From JAEUMG01 sp963805405 (GTDB taxonomy: Bacteria > Pseudomonadota > Alphaproteobacteria > Rhizobiales > Aestuariivirgaceae): a stretch of 64,000 nucleotides of DNA. Made by a program: the position numbers and the translations under genes. The stretch is taken from the NCBI GenBank assembly GCA_963805405.1, contig CAWDUC010000015.1, positions 56,763-120,762 of the forward strand, read 5' to 3'. The notes under the pieces were generated by a model that saw nothing but the letters and a program-made list of their open reading frames with translations, searched no databases and had not been told where the DNA came from. Of the stretch, positions 9,612 to 19,298 are shown piece after piece. Every line of letters starts with the position of its first letter. The stretch's first letter is position 1.

Positions 9612-9896
9612 CTTTAACTCCATCTATGGTTCGTTGATCTACAGACGGCCTAGCTCGGCCTGTCTGAAGAGAGTTTCGTCCCCGGCATCGTCAAACTGAA
9701 ATGCCGTGTCCGCATAGTTACGATAGCGGTGGCTTATTGGCCCCATCGATTCACGTCTGATCAAAAGAAAGTTCCCTTCCGTGAAGAAGGGGCAGGCGGG
9801 AGAGGAGGAAGGCTGCTATTAGGTTTCAAACTTGCGGCGGGACGCTGGCGGGAGCAGGCTTTCCCCGGGCTGTCTCGCTCGCCCAAGGAGCAGGCC

Positions 9897-11039
9897 ATGA
9901 ATGAACATATCCGGGTCGATCGTCTTCCGAGCGGCGAACGCGGCGCCTTTACCCTCGACCCCATGACCTCTCCGACGCTGCCGTCTCGCTATTACACCGA
10001 CGAGACGATCTATCGTGAGGAAATGCGCAAGATCCACCAACGCTCCTGGTGTTATGTCGGCCATGTGAACGACGTCGCCGAGCCCGGCATGTACTTCACC
10101 GACATCGTCGGCGAGCAGCCGATCCTCGTCGTGCGCGGGCAGGATGGCGAGGTCCGCGCCTTCTTCAATGTCTGCCAGCACCGCGGTCACGAGCTTTTGA
10201 AAGGCAGCGGCCGCCTCAAGACGAAGGGAATTTCCTGTCCCTACCACGCCTGGCTTTATCGGCTGGACGGAACATTGGCCGCAGCCCCGATGACCGAAGC
10301 CGTCGAGGGCTTCGACAAGAAGCAATTCACCTTGAAGCCGATCGCACTCGCAAACGCCGCGGGCCTGCTCTTCGTCAATATCGATCCCGCAGGCGTAGCT
10401 TTCGAAGAGGAGATGGCGGGCTTCGCAGCGAACCTTGAGACATTTCTTCCGGATGTCTCGCGATGGGTTGTAGCCGAGCGGCTCCATTATGACATCAAGG
10501 CGAACTGGAAAGTCGTCGTCGATAATTTCTCCGAGGCCTACCATATCCCGATCGCACATCCGCAGCTCTCGAAAGTGCTCGAGCAGGAAATGGTCGAGTT
10601 TGTCGAGCGCCCGCGCTGGACGTTCAATCGCTTCAAGAGCAAGGCGGGTTTCCCCGGCCTCGAGCTCACCCCTGGCTCACCTTACTATGCATGGCAGGCC
10701 TGGCCGCATCTCTGCATGCTGAGCTTGCCAGGTTCGAACAACCTCGTCGTCTTGCGCATGGCGCCGAACGGCGTCACGGCCTGTGCGGAGCGCGTCGATA
10801 TCTATACGCCCGCCGGGAATGCGGAGAACGATCCGAAGCTACTCGCCGTGCGCGATCTCTTCATGCACATGTTCAATATCGAGGATATCGCGATCGTCGA
10901 AAGCGTGCAGCGCGGACTACAGTCGATGGGCTTCGACCAGGGCCGTTATATCTGTGACCGGGCGACCTCGTGGTTCTCGGAGATCCAACTCCACTGGTTC
11001 CACGTACAGGTGCTGGAAGCAATCGGCCGGGAAACCTGA
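9897..11039 (+). CDS. Aromatic ring-hydroxylating/Rieske oxygenase alpha subunit
   Basis: Terminal oxygenase of 380 residues. The Rieske [2Fe-2S] motif reads CQHRGHELL (Cys-x-His) and then CPYHAWLY (Cys-x2-His). The mononuclear iron site is DNFSEAYHIPIAH, with two His ligands, and a distal Asp lies in the C-terminal half. The layout, and the choline/betaine-monooxygenase-like feel of ANWKVVVDNFSEAYH, suggest an oxidative demethylase of a quaternary amine or small acid rather than a classical arene dioxygenase. No reductase or beta subunit is adjacent. The ATG at 9897 follows AAGGAG. It converges with the ABC transporter operon, whose peptide-type importer could supply substrate, but that is speculation. 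Confidence 0.85.
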   Translation: MNEHIRVDRLPSGERGAFTLDPMTSPTLPSRYYTDETIYREEMRKIHQRSWCYVGHVNDVAEPGMYFTDIVGEQPILVVRGQDGEVRAFFNVCQHRGHELLKGSGRLKTKGISCPYHAWLYRLDGTLAAAPMTEAVEGFDKKQFTLKPIALANAAGLLFVNIDPAGVAFEEEMAGFAANLETFLPDVSRWVVAERLHYDIKANWKVVVDNFSEAYHIPIAHPQLSKVLEQEMVEFVERPRWTFNRFKSKAGFPGLELTPGSPYYAWQAWPHLCMLSLPGSNNLVVLRMAPNGVTACAERVDIYTPAGNAENDPKLLAVRDLFMHMFNIEDIAIVESVQRGLQSMGFDQGRYICDRATSWFSEIQLHWFHVQVLEAIGRET

Positions 11040-11040
11040 C

Positions 11041-12004
11041 TCAATAGAGATGACAGGCGACGCCGCGCGTGCCGCTCGCATCCGCGATGATGCGCTCCTG
11101 CGGAACGTCAACCGCACAACGCGCAAAGGCCTTGTGGCAGCGCGGATGGAAATGACAGCCGGCTGGAGGATTTTGCGGGCTTGGTGGATCGCCTTTGAGG
11201 ACGATTTGCGCCTTGCCTTCGGCATTGCCGGGAATGGCTGAGATCAGCGCCTCCGTATAAGGATGAAGCGGCCGCTCGAATAGCGCCAGCGCGGGGGCCG
11301 TTTCGACGATCCGCCCGAGATACATGACCGCGACCCGATCGCTCACATGTTCGACGACGGAAAGATCATGCGAGATGAAGACATAGGAAAGCTTCAGTCG
11401 CTGCTTCAATTCCATCAGGAGATTGAGGATCTGCGACTGGATCGAGACATCGAGGGCCGATACCGGTTCATCCAGGATGACGAGCTTCGGTTCAAGTATG
11501 ATTGCCCGTGCAATGCCGATGCGCTGGCGCTGACCGCCGGAAAACTCATGCGGATAGCGTTGCGCCGCTTCAGGGGCCAGGCCAACCAGGCGCAGACACT
11601 CCAATACTTTGCCGCGCCGGCCGGCGCGCCCGCCAAGCCGATGAATGTCGAGTGGCTCGGCAACAATGTCGCCGATCGTCATGCGCGGATCGAGCGAGGC
11701 ATAAGGATCCTGGAATACGATCTGCATGTCGCGGCGCATGGCCCTGACTGCCTGCGTGCCGAGTCTGCCGCAGTTCTTGGCCGGCGAAACGGATCGAGCC
11801 TTCATCGGCCTCGATCAACCGGAGGAGCAATCGCGCCATGGTGGACTTGCCTGAACCCGATTCACCGACAATGCCGAGCGTCTCGCCCGGCCATACTTTG
11901 AGCGACACACCGGATACGGCCTGTATGGGCCCGCTGCCGTCGCGTGCCGGAAATCGTTTGACGAGACCTTCCGCTTCGAGGAGCGGTGAAGGGCCTGCGC
12001 TCAT
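11041..12004 (-). CDS. dppF: Peptide-type ABC transporter ATPase DppF-like (one frameshift)
   Basis: Second ATPase of the importer. It has the Walker A GIVGESGSGKSTMARLLL, a Q-loop region MQIVFQDPYASLDPRMTIGD, the signature FSGGQRQRIGIARAI, Walker B LVILDEPVSALDVS and the switch His in YVFISHDLSVVEHV. The C-terminal oligopeptide-transporter domain follows (HPYTEALISAIP, CHFHPRCHKAF), as in OppF/DppF. One frame break lies near 11770. The ATG (12004) overlaps the stop of dppD by four bases (ATGA). Confidence 0.85.
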
Positions 12005-13020
12005 GGCACTGGATTCCAGCACTCCACGCTTCGTCCCGGCGCGATCTCGGCAAGGCGTGGCCGCTCGTCCCGACAGCGGTCAATAACCCGCGGACAACGG
12101 CCGGCGAAACTGCAACCGATCCCGCGCGCTTCGGGCGGCGGCACCGTGCCGAGAATGGTCGGCAATGGAACGCCGCGTGGCGCCCTGCGCGGCGTCGAGG
12201 CGAGAAGTCCCGCCGTATAGGGATGGCGCGGACGACCGAGAACATCGTCCGCAGGTCCTTTTTCGACGATCCGGCCCGCATACATCACGGCGATGTCGTC
12301 GCAGAGTTCGGCGACCACGCCGAGATCATGCGTGATGAGCAGGATCGAAAGGCCGAGTTCGCGTTGCAATCTGCCAAGAAGTTCCAGTATTTGCGCCTGC
12401 ACCGTGACATCGAGCGCGGTGGTCGGCTCGTCGGCAATGAGCAATGCCGGCCTGCAGGCAAGGGCCATTGCGATCATCACGCGCTGACGCAAGCCGCCCG
12501 ACAATTGGTGTGGATACTGATCGAACCGTGCCTCCGGCGATCCGATTCCCACTTCGCGAAGTCCCGCAATGGCGGTCTCGCGCGCCTCCGGCCAGGAGAG
12601 CCCACGGTGAAGTATCAGCGCCTCGCTGATCTGCGATCCGACGGTGAAGGTCGGATTGAGGCTCGTCATCGGTTCCTGGAAGACCATCGCCAGTCGATCG
12701 CCGCGCAGGGCGCGCAGCCGTCGCTCGCTCGCCGCAACGAGGTCTTCGCCCGCGAAGAGTATACGCCCCGCATCGATTAGCGCCGGCGGCGTCGGTAGCA
12801 GGCGCATCAGCGTCTGCGCCGTAACGCTCTTGCCGCAGCCCGATTCGCCGACCAGTCCGAGCGTGCGTCCGGCGCGAAGCGTAAAGCCGACATCGCTCAC
12901 AACCGACACTGACCCGCTATCGGTCTGGAACGAGATCGATAGATTTTCGACCGCAAGCAACGGCTCGCCTGGCGCAGTCGCGCGCCCCGGATAGTCCAAG
13001 GCCGGAACAGTCTCAGCCAT
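12001..13020 (-). CDS. dppD: Peptide-type ABC transporter ATPase DppD-like
   Basis: Intact ATPase of 339 residues with Walker A GLVGESGCGKSVTAQTL, Q-loop LAMVFQEPMTSLNP, signature LSGGLRQRVMIAMAL, Walker B LLIADEPTTALDVT and LLITHDLGVVAELCDD. The C-terminus carries CSFAGRCPRVIDRC, the cysteine-bearing oligopeptide/dipeptide-type domain. Together with dppF it would energise uptake of peptides, nickel chelates or similar solutes captured by the binding protein encoded upstream. ATG 13020 is chosen over GTG 13023; neither has a strong ribosome site. Confidence 0.87.
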   Translation of the reverse strand: MAETVPALDYPGRATAPGEPLLAVENLSISFQTDSGSVSVVSDVGFTLRAGRTLGLVGESGCGKSVTAQTLMRLLPTPPALIDAGRILFAGEDLVAASERRLRALRGDRLAMVFQEPMTSLNPTFTVGSQISEALILHRGLSWPEARETAIAGLREVGIGSPEARFDQYPHQLSGGLRQRVMIAMALACRPALLIADEPTTALDVTVQAQILELLGRLQRELGLSILLITHDLGVVAELCDDIAVMYAGRIVEKGPADDVLGRPRHPYTAGLLASTPRRAPRGVPLPTILGTVPPPEARGIGCSFAGRCPRVIDRCRDERPRLAEIAPGRSVECWNPVP

Positions 13021-13107
13021 CACATGTATGCCGAATGAATGACCGTGAGCTGCCAGTCGCGTTGAAAGAAGGACCCCGGCACGCGAGCCGAGGTCCTGAC
13101 CAAACGC

Positions 13108-14726
13108 TTATTGCGCGTCCTTTGCGTAGATATAGTCGTAGTTCACCGGAATATGGATCGGATCGGTGAAGAGCGCGGGGTCGCCGCCGAGCCGGTCCGA
13201 ATGATAGGTGAAGCGGATCTCGTTGAAGACCGGCGCCCAGGGCGCGTCCTTGAGGACATCGTCAAAGATGCCTTTCCAAAGTGCAATGCGCTCCGCCTTC
13301 TGGTCGTCCTTCACCATGGCATCGGCCGCATGTCCGCGATCGTCGAGCGCCTTGTTGCAGTATTTCGACCAGTTCCAGCCGCCTTCGACCGCGCCTTCGC
13401 AGCCCAGAATCCCGTAATAGAAGTTATTGGGATCCGGGAAGTCGGCGATCCACGCCATGCCGCCCGACCAGATCATCGGCGCCTTGCCGGCGCCGCCGGC
13501 GGCGATGACTTCCGCCTGTGCGAGCGACTTGATTTCCGCATTGATGCCGACCGCCGCCAGATCCTGCTGGATCGCCTGGGCGATGCGCGGGTTGGGGTCG
13601 ACATTCATCACATAGAGTTCCGTCGTGAACCCGTCGCCAACCCCGGCTTCGGCGAGCAGCTTCTTGGCGCCTTCCGGATCATAGCCGTAGCCCTTGTTGT
13701 CGGGATTGTAGCCGGGCATGGCCGGCGGCAAAGCCTGGTTTGCGGCGACCGCGCGATTGTTGATGATCTTGACGATGCGATCCTTGTTGATCGCCATGTT
13801 GACCGCCTGACGCACCTTCAGATTGTCGAACGGCGGCGTGTTGACGTTCATCGTCACATAGCCGGTGTGAAGTTGGTCGCCCTTGGCGATGAGATCCTTG
13901 TTGGCGGGATCGGCCATCGCTTCGGCAAATTGCGCCGGCGGAATGCCGTCGCCGACGATATCGATCTCGCCATTCTTGAGTTTCAGCACCGCGACCGTCG
14001 GATCAAGGCCGAACTCGAAAGTGAGCTTGTCGAGAGAAGGCGTGTTGGGCTTGTAATAGTCCTTGTTGCGCTCAAGAACGATGCGCTGGCCCGGAACCCA
14101 TTCGACGAATTTGAACGCGCCGGTTCCGACCGGCTTCTTGCCCCAGTCGGCGCCGGCCTTTTCCACCTCTTCCTTGGGGATCACATAGGCGAAGTTGATC
14201 GCCATGATGTGGAGGAAGGTCGCATCGGGCCGCGACAGCTTGATCACCACGGTGCCGTCATCCGGCGTCGTGATGCCGGAGAGCTCGGCGCGACTTGCCG
14301 CCGACCACGTCGTCATAGCCGGCGATCGCCGAGAGATAGCCGCCGCCCGGCGACTGCGTCGCGGGATTGATCGCATGTTCGAGCGACCATTTGACATCGG
14401 CCGCGGTCATCGAGGCGGCCATTGTGGAATTTCACGCCCGGACGCAGCTTGAAAGTATAGGTGAGGCCGTCATCGGATACGGTATAGCTTTCGGCGAGGT
14501 CGGGTTCGAGTTCGGTGGTGCCCGGCTTGTAGTCCATCAGACCGTCGAAGATCGACTTGATGACCGACCAGTTCTGCCAGTCATAGCCGACATGCGGGTC
14601 GAGCGTCGTGAGATCGTTGTTGAAGGTGACGACCGCGGCGCCGCCTTGTTTCGGCTGGTCGGCAAGCGCCGGGCACGCCATCGCCAGCGCCGCCGCTGCC
14701 GCGGTAGCCAATATAAGCTTCTTCAT
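13108..14726 (-). CDS. dppA: Extracytoplasmic solute-binding protein family 5 (DppA/OppA-like), two frameshifts
   Basis: Periplasmic receptor of the importer. The signal peptide is LILATAAAAALAMACPALA after the ATG at 14726, which has GGAGG upstream. The mature protein starts QPKQGGAAVVTF and contains the family features TLDPHVGYDWQNW, TYTFKLRPGVKFHNG, GTGAFKFVEWVPGQRIVLERN and VRQAVNMAINKDRIVK. The reading frame changes near 14410 and again near 14300, between which the expected segment (ADVKWSLEHAINPA) is found in the third frame. Ligand type cannot be told from sequence; peptides, nickel or glycosides are all possible in family 5. Confidence 0.85.
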
Positions 14727-14784
14727 CGTTTCCTCCGTATTTCTTGGCCGGCCTTGCACTCTTGCCAGCCGCTGGGCGCGCATA

Positions 14785-15709
14785 TCAGCGCAACCGGATG
14801 CGAGGGTCAACCAACGGTGTCGTCAGGTCTGCCAGCAGATTTCCGAGGATGATGAACGCGGCGGCAACGGTCGTCACCCCCATGATGATCGGGAATATCG
14901 ACGGCCTGGATTGCCTGCCACATCAGCTGGCCGATGCCGGGCCAGCCGAAGACGCTCTCGACCACCACGACGCCCGACATGAAGATACCGATATCGAGGC
15001 CGATCATCGCGATGATCGGCAGGATGGCGTTGCGCAGCGCATGCTTCATGACCACCCGCCATTCCGGCACGCCCTTGGCGCGGGCGGTGCGTACATAGTC
15101 CTGGCGCAACACGTCGACCATCGAGGAGCGCATCATGCGGCTGTACCATCCACCGCCGGCGATGCCGAGCGTGATGGCCGGCAGGATCAGATGCGCGAAA
15201 GTGCCGTAGCCGCCTAGCGGCAGCCAGCCGAGCATATAGGCGAAGACATAGAGCAGCGAGAGGCCGACCACGAATTGCGGCGCCGAGACTCCGACAAAGG
15301 AGAGCGTCATCATCGCCTTGTCGGATGCTTTGCCGCGCCTTGTCGCTGCATAGATGCCCGCCGGAATGCCGATCAGGAGTTCCGCGACGATGGCCCCAAG
15401 CATGAGCAGCAGCGTTGCCGGCAGGCGTGACCAGATGAGATCGCCGACATCGGTTTTCCGCGCATAGGAGCGGCCGAAATCGCCTTGCGCGAGCCGCGTG
15501 ACGTAGTTCGTATACTGGACGACCAAGCGGGCGATCGAGGCCAAGCTGCTCGCGGATCAGTTCGCGCGTTTCGGCAGTCGAATTGCGCCCCGCGATCATC
15601 GCCACCGGATCGGCGGGCATGAGGAAGGTCAGGCAGAAAGTGACGACCGTCACGCCGAGGAGGATGACAATTGAAGCCGCCGAGACGCTTGGCGAGATAG
15701 ACGCAGCAT
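14785..15709 (-). CDS. dppB: ABC transporter permease DppB-like, several frameshifts
   Basis: Membrane channel subunit. Segments VILLGVTVVTFCLTFLMPADPVAM, STAETRELIREQLGLDRPL, GDFGRSYARKTDVGDLIWSRLPATLLL, ASDKAMMTLSFVGVSAPQFVVGL and VVVVESVFGWPGIGQLMWQA are typical DppB/OppB, and the EAA-like loop is VRTARAKGVPEWRVVMKHALRNA. The product needs frame changes near 15690, 15540 and 14890; after the last, the C-terminus reads DLTTPLVDPRIRLR with a stop at 14785. The ATG (15709) shares one base with the stop of the permease gene before it (TGATG). Confidence 0.82.
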
Positions 15710-16551
15710 CAGCGCCGTCCCCTTTGCGTTGGATCGAGCGCATCGCGCAACCCATCGCCGACAAGATTGAAGGCAAGCGCCACGATGAGGATCGCAGCAC
15801 CAGGGATGAAGACGAGCCAGGGCGCGGTGAGATAATAGCTTTGGCTCTCGAAGATCATTTTGCCCCAGGACGGGGTAGGCGGTTGCACGCCCACTCCAAG
15901 AAACGACAGTGTCGCCTCATAGAGAACCGTCGTGGCGATCCCGAGCGTCCCATAGACCAGCACGGTTGGAATGAGATGCGGCAACAGATGCCGCAGCAGA
16001 ATTCGCCAAGGCCCTGCGCCCAGGGCGCGCGCCGCTTCGACGAATTCGCGTTCGCTGAGCGCTAGCGTCTGCGCATAGACGACGCGCGCGATCTGCACCC
16101 AGTTCACCAGCGCTATGACCAGCGCAACGATGAACAGCGACGGCTTCAGGAGGGAGGCGAGCGCGATGCCCAAAAGCAAAGCCGGAAACGCCATCATGAG
16201 ATCGGTGAAGCGCATGATGGCAGCGCCGGCGGCGCCGCGGATATAGCCCGCGGTGACGCCGAGCAATGTGCCGATCAGGACCGCGGCGCCATTGGCGAGA
16301 ATGCCGATGATCAGCGACGTGCCCGCGCCATAAAGCACGCGCGAAAACTGGTCGCGGCCCAATGTATCTGTGCCGAACCAGAACCGTTCCGATGGAGGAA
16401 GCGGCGAGCCTTCGAGGGTCAGGCCATCGAAGAACTGCTCATTGGGATTGAAGGGCGCCAGCCACGGTGCGCCGATGGCGCCGATCACCAGCAACGCGAT
16501 GACGATCAGGCCCGATCACGGCCATCCTTGTCCTTGCAAAACTGCTTCCAT
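15709..16551 (-). CDS. dppC: ABC transporter permease DppC-like, interrupted by an in-frame TGA
   Basis: Second channel subunit with WLAPFNPNEQFF, FWFGTDTLGRDQFSRVLYGAGTSL, IMRFTDLMMAFPALLLGIALA, the EAA loop REFVEAARALGAGPWRILLRHLLPH and a C-terminal FNLVGDGLRDALDP, all characteristic of DppC/OppC. An ATG at 16551 opens the same frame with MEAVLQGQGWP, then TGA (16516-16518), then SGLIVIALLVIGAIGAPW. A Trp codon would fit there, so this is either a point error or a nonsense mutation. If the stop is real, translation would have to begin downstream, for example at the TTG at 16494. It is the first gene of the importer operon. Confidence 0.78.
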
Positions 16552-16623
16552 ATCGCCTGCATGGCGCGCGAACTTTCTGTTTCGCGCGCGTCCTGTCAAG
16601 CCTTGAGCGCGGAATACACCTAT

Positions 16624-17841
16624 TCAGTTCGCGGCTGCGAGTGCAGGTTGGCCCTTTGGGAAAGGTTTGAACGTCAAGGCGATCAGGAATGCGCCAATGC
16701 CGATTCCCCAGGCGCCGATATAGAGCCAGCCATAACTGGCAAAGCTGTCGAAGATGAGCCCGCCCGCGATCGGGCCGGTCGCCATGCCGAGGCTCGCTGC
16801 CATGGTCGTTCCGCCGATGACGGTGCCCATCATGCGCAACGGGAAGTTCTCGCGCGCAAGAACCGCGTAGAGCGGCATGATGCCGGCATAGATGAAGCCG
16901 AACACGGCCGCGACCGCATAAAAGGCGCCGAGGTCGCGCACGAAGAAATAGGCAAGTGCCCCGAAGGCCTGGAGAAGCAGGCCGGTGACAAGGATGCGCT
17001 TGGCACCGAATTTGTCGCCCAGCAGGCCGAAGGCAACGCGGCCGCCCATGCCGGCCAATCCCTCGACGCTGTAGATCGAGACCGCCGCGATCATCGGGAT
17101 GCCGCAACTGATCGCATAGCTCACGGTGTGGAAGATCGGCCCTGAATGCGTGGCGCAGCAGAAGAAATTGGTGAGGCAAAGGATGATGAAAGGCGGCGAC
17201 TTCATCGCCTGCCAGACTGTCATCCCGGATTCATCACTGGCTTCTTGGGCAACCGGACCGGCTTGTCTTTCAAGCGCCGGCGGCCTGCGCACCAGCAGCG
17301 AAGCGGGTATCATGATGACAGCGACGACGATCGAAATGATCAGAAGCGCCGTCCGCCAGTCATAGATCGAGACGAGCCAGGCGGCGAAGGGCGACATCGT
17401 CATCGGCGCCATGCCCATGCCGGCCGATACCAGCGAAACCGCAAGGCTTCGATGTGTGTCGAACCAGCCGGTGACGCAAGCCATCATTGGCGCGAAGACG
17501 GCTGCTGTTGCGCCGCCGACGGCCAGCCCGAAAACCAATTGAAACTCGATGAGCGATGTTGCGCGGCTTGCAAAAGCCAATGCTCCAGCGAGCCCGACTG
17601 ATCCGATCAGGACGACCGGGCGAGGGCCCCAGCGATCGGACAGGCTTCCCCACATCATGCTGGCGAAGGCCATGGCGAGGAAGCCGATGGTCATGGCGGT
17701 CGAGACGCCGGTGACCGACCACTGGGTCGATTGCGAGATTGGCGTTAGGAAAACCGGCAGCGAGAACATCGCACCGATTGCGACGCAGCCCAAAAGGCCG
17801 CCCGCGGCGACGATCACCCAGCGATAGGGAATAGTCCTCAT
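16624..17841 (-). CDS. MFS transporter, oxalate/formate antiporter (OFA)-like
   Basis: Intact 405-residue carrier with about 12 hydrophobic helices. The start YRWVIVAAGGLLGCVAIGAMFSLPVFLTPI and the motif SMMWGSLSDRWGPRPVVLIG (MFS motif A between helices 2 and 3), plus the repeat of that motif GRVAFGLLGDKFGAKRILV between helices 8 and 9, support MFS. The overall pattern resembles OFA and monocarboxylate carriers, so a carboxylate substrate is likely but unproven. It lies upstream of the ABC importer genes in the same direction with a gap of about 70 bases, so cotranscription is possible. Confidence 0.85.
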   Translation of the reverse strand: MRTIPYRWVIVAAGGLLGCVAIGAMFSLPVFLTPISQSTQWSVTGVSTAMTIGFLAMAFASMMWGSLSDRWGPRPVVLIGSVGLAGALAFASRATSLIEFQLVFGLAVGGATAAVFAPMMACVTGWFDTHRSLAVSLVSAGMGMAPMTMSPFAAWLVSIYDWRTALLIISIVVAVIMIPASLLVRRPPALERQAGPVAQEASDESGMTVWQAMKSPPFIILCLTNFFCCATHSGPIFHTVSYAISCGIPMIAAVSIYSVEGLAGMGGRVAFGLLGDKFGAKRILVTGLLLQAFGALAYFFVRDLGAFYAVAAVFGFIYAGIMPLYAVLARENFPLRMMGTVIGGTTMAASLGMATGPIAGGLIFDSFASYGWLYIGAWGIGIGAFLIALTFKPFPKGQPALAAAN

Positions 17842-17906
17842 CCTAGTCTTCCTTGCGAAGATGCGACGCGCCTTGGCGCGCCGCAGGTGTATCCAGTTTA
17901 TGGAAA

Positions 17907-18446
17907 TTAGACGTTCGCGGGAATACGCGTGTCATACTCCGCATGGAGCCGCTTCCAGCCTTCCCAGAACGGCGCCGGACGCCTGTCCTCGGCCCGCGCC
18001 ACCAACACGTCGAGATGCATATGCCAGCCGGCCGCGACCTTGAGCAGCATGGAGCGATCGGGCAGGCGGCGATGGATGACTGTGAGTAAGACCCTGTTGC
18101 CGGCAGGCGCCAGTTCGAATGTGACGCCGCCGCTTCCTTCCCAGGTGAAGGAGAGTTTGCGCGGCGGATCGACCTCGGTGATCTTGCTCTTCAGCCGGTG
18201 CTCTTCGCTGAAGCCGGGTGGACGCTCGGTTGGCTCGTCATTCAGCTCGCCATTGCGCCACACGAATTCGAAGGGCGCACCGACTTTGAGTTCCATGTCG
18301 CCGGCCGCAAGCCATTTCCGGCGCAGATTGCTCTCTGTGAGAAAAGCCCACACGCGATCGATAGGGCCGGGCAGCAGCCGCTGGATCGTGAGGGTAGTGG
18401 GCTCGGTCAGAACGCCATAGGTCTCGATGGTTGCAAGATCGGTCAT
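17907..18446 (-). CDS. SRPBCC (AHSA1-like) domain protein
   Basis: A 179-residue START-like protein. LTIQRLLPGPIDRVWAFLTESNLRRKWLAAG is the classical opening of AHSA1/SRPBCC domains, and the closing helix region has LDVLVARAED. Such proteins bind small hydrophobic ligands in a deep pocket; a specific ligand cannot be named. Its ATG overlaps the stop of the ArsR-type gene (ATGA), a very common two-gene unit in which the regulator controls the SRPBCC protein. Confidence 0.87.
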   Translation of the reverse strand: MTDLATIETYGVLTEPTTLTIQRLLPGPIDRVWAFLTESNLRRKWLAAGDMELKVGAPFEFVWRNGELNDEPTERPPGFSEEHRLKSKITEVDPPRKLSFTWEGSGGVTFELAPAGNRVLLTVIHRRLPDRSMLLKVAAGWHMHLDVLVARAEDRRPAPFWEGWKRLHAEYDTRIPANV

Positions 18447-18817
18447 TGTTCATCTCCTTCGGATTTAGGGGGAGTCTTGGACTGGGCTGCATCTTCTTCG
18501 AGGAGCAGCTGTTCGAGGCGATCGAGACTGACGGTCCAGAAGCCTTCGTAGAAGCTCAGCCATTCATGGGCGCTGGCGAGCGGGCCGGGCTCGAGACGGC
18601 AGACATGCGTGCGGCCCTTCACCTCACGGCGGATAAGCCCGGCGGTCTCAAGCGCCTTGATATGCTTGGAGGCGGCCGCCAGCGACATCGCATAGGGCTC
18701 GGCCAATTGGCCGACTGTGCGCTCTCCAGCCGACAGATCGCGAAGCATCTTCCGCCGCGTCGGATCGCCGAGGGCGTGGAAAATGGCGTCCAGCCGTTCT
18801 GCTAATAATTCAACCAT
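18443..18817 (-). CDS. ArsR/SmtB-family winged-helix regulator (SRPBCC-coupled type)
   Basis: A 124-residue repressor-type protein. The motif LDAIFHALGDPTRRKMLRDLSAGERTVGQLAEPYAMSLAAASKHIKALETAGLIRREVKGR is the ArsR helix-turn-helix with wing. No metal-binding cysteine pair (ELCVCDL type) is present, which fits the non-metal subgroup that travels with AHSA1-like genes. Its start codon lies inside a palindrome (18809-18826), and no Shine-Dalgarno sequence is visible, so the message could be leaderless and repressed by its own product. Confidence 0.87.
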   Translation of the reverse strand: MVELLAERLDAIFHALGDPTRRKMLRDLSAGERTVGQLAEPYAMSLAAASKHIKALETAGLIRREVKGRTHVCRLEPGPLASAHEWLSFYEGFWTVSLDRLEQLLLEEDAAQSKTPPKSEGDEQ

Positions 18818-18866
18818 GTGGTTGAATGTACGGCGCTAGATTTGTTTAGTCAACCACTCGGTTAAA
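18809..18866. promoter_or_regulatory. Two similar operator-like palindromes at the ArsR gene start
   Basis: TTCAACCATGTGGTTGAA (18809-18826) is a palindrome with 8-bp arms and covers the ATG of the ArsR gene (18815-18817 on the plus strand). A second, weaker copy, TCAACCACTCGGTTAAA, lies at 18850-18866 and matches the first at 13 of 17 positions. Two such sites at the head of a repressor gene suggest cooperative autoregulation by the ArsR protein. Binding is inferred from position and symmetry only. Confidence 0.6.
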
Positions 18867-18876
18867 TATTTTTATC

Positions 18877-19206
18877 TCAGATCACTAGTGATGCAAAAAT
18901 CAGGGCGATGGAGCCCGCTTTGGCGATGACAGGCATCACGCCTCCGTCGCGCGCCCGATCTGCGCTGCGCCAAACGCCGACGGTGGCAAAAGCCATGTAG
19001 GGCATTGGCAGCATGTGCATCAAAAAGGCGAGAACCGCGTTGTCAGTCACAAGATAGAGGATCAGCCCCAATACCGTGCAGGCGATATTGAGGATTATTC
19101 CATAGACGACGGCATAGGTCCAAAAGGCCGTATTCAAGGGAATGTCGCCGACCCACAAGCGTTTCCATTCCGCTATTGCGGCTGGATTTGCGGGCTTGGG
19201 CTGCAT
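18877..19206 (-). CDS. Small hypothetical membrane protein
   Basis: A 109-residue protein with a short soluble start (PANPAAIAEWKRLWVGDIPLN) and three hydrophobic stretches: FWTYAVVYGIILNIACTVLGLILYLV, AVLAFLMHMLPMPYMAFATVGVW and AKAGSIALIFASLVI. It is probably an integral membrane protein with three helices. I do not recognise a family. It is divergent from the nitrilase-like gene at 19299 and codirectional with the ArsR/SRPBCC pair, although the operators between them suggest separate control. Confidence 0.6.
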   Translation of the reverse strand: MQPKPANPAAIAEWKRLWVGDIPLNTAFWTYAVVYGIILNIACTVLGLILYLVTDNAVLAFLMHMLPMPYMAFATVGVWRSADRARDGGVMPVIAKAGSIALIFASLVI

Positions 19207-19298
19207 GGTCTGTCTGTGCTACCGGTGCGTTTCGGACGAGTCATGCATAGCCGAGACGTCCCCGGCCCGCATCTGTGATCTGAGTTTTTGGGATATTG

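Noticed and set aside
9624..9728. Possible ECF sigma (GTAAC ... CGAA type) promoter before the bufA gene
   Set aside because: A GTAAC motif is present on the minus strand, but no matching -10 element occurs at the proper spacing, so I do not claim it.
13111..14370. 419-codon plus-strand open frame opposite dppA
   Set aside because: Shadow of the binding-protein gene; the sequence has runs of Asp/Val/Gly/Arg in alternation without fold-like pattern.
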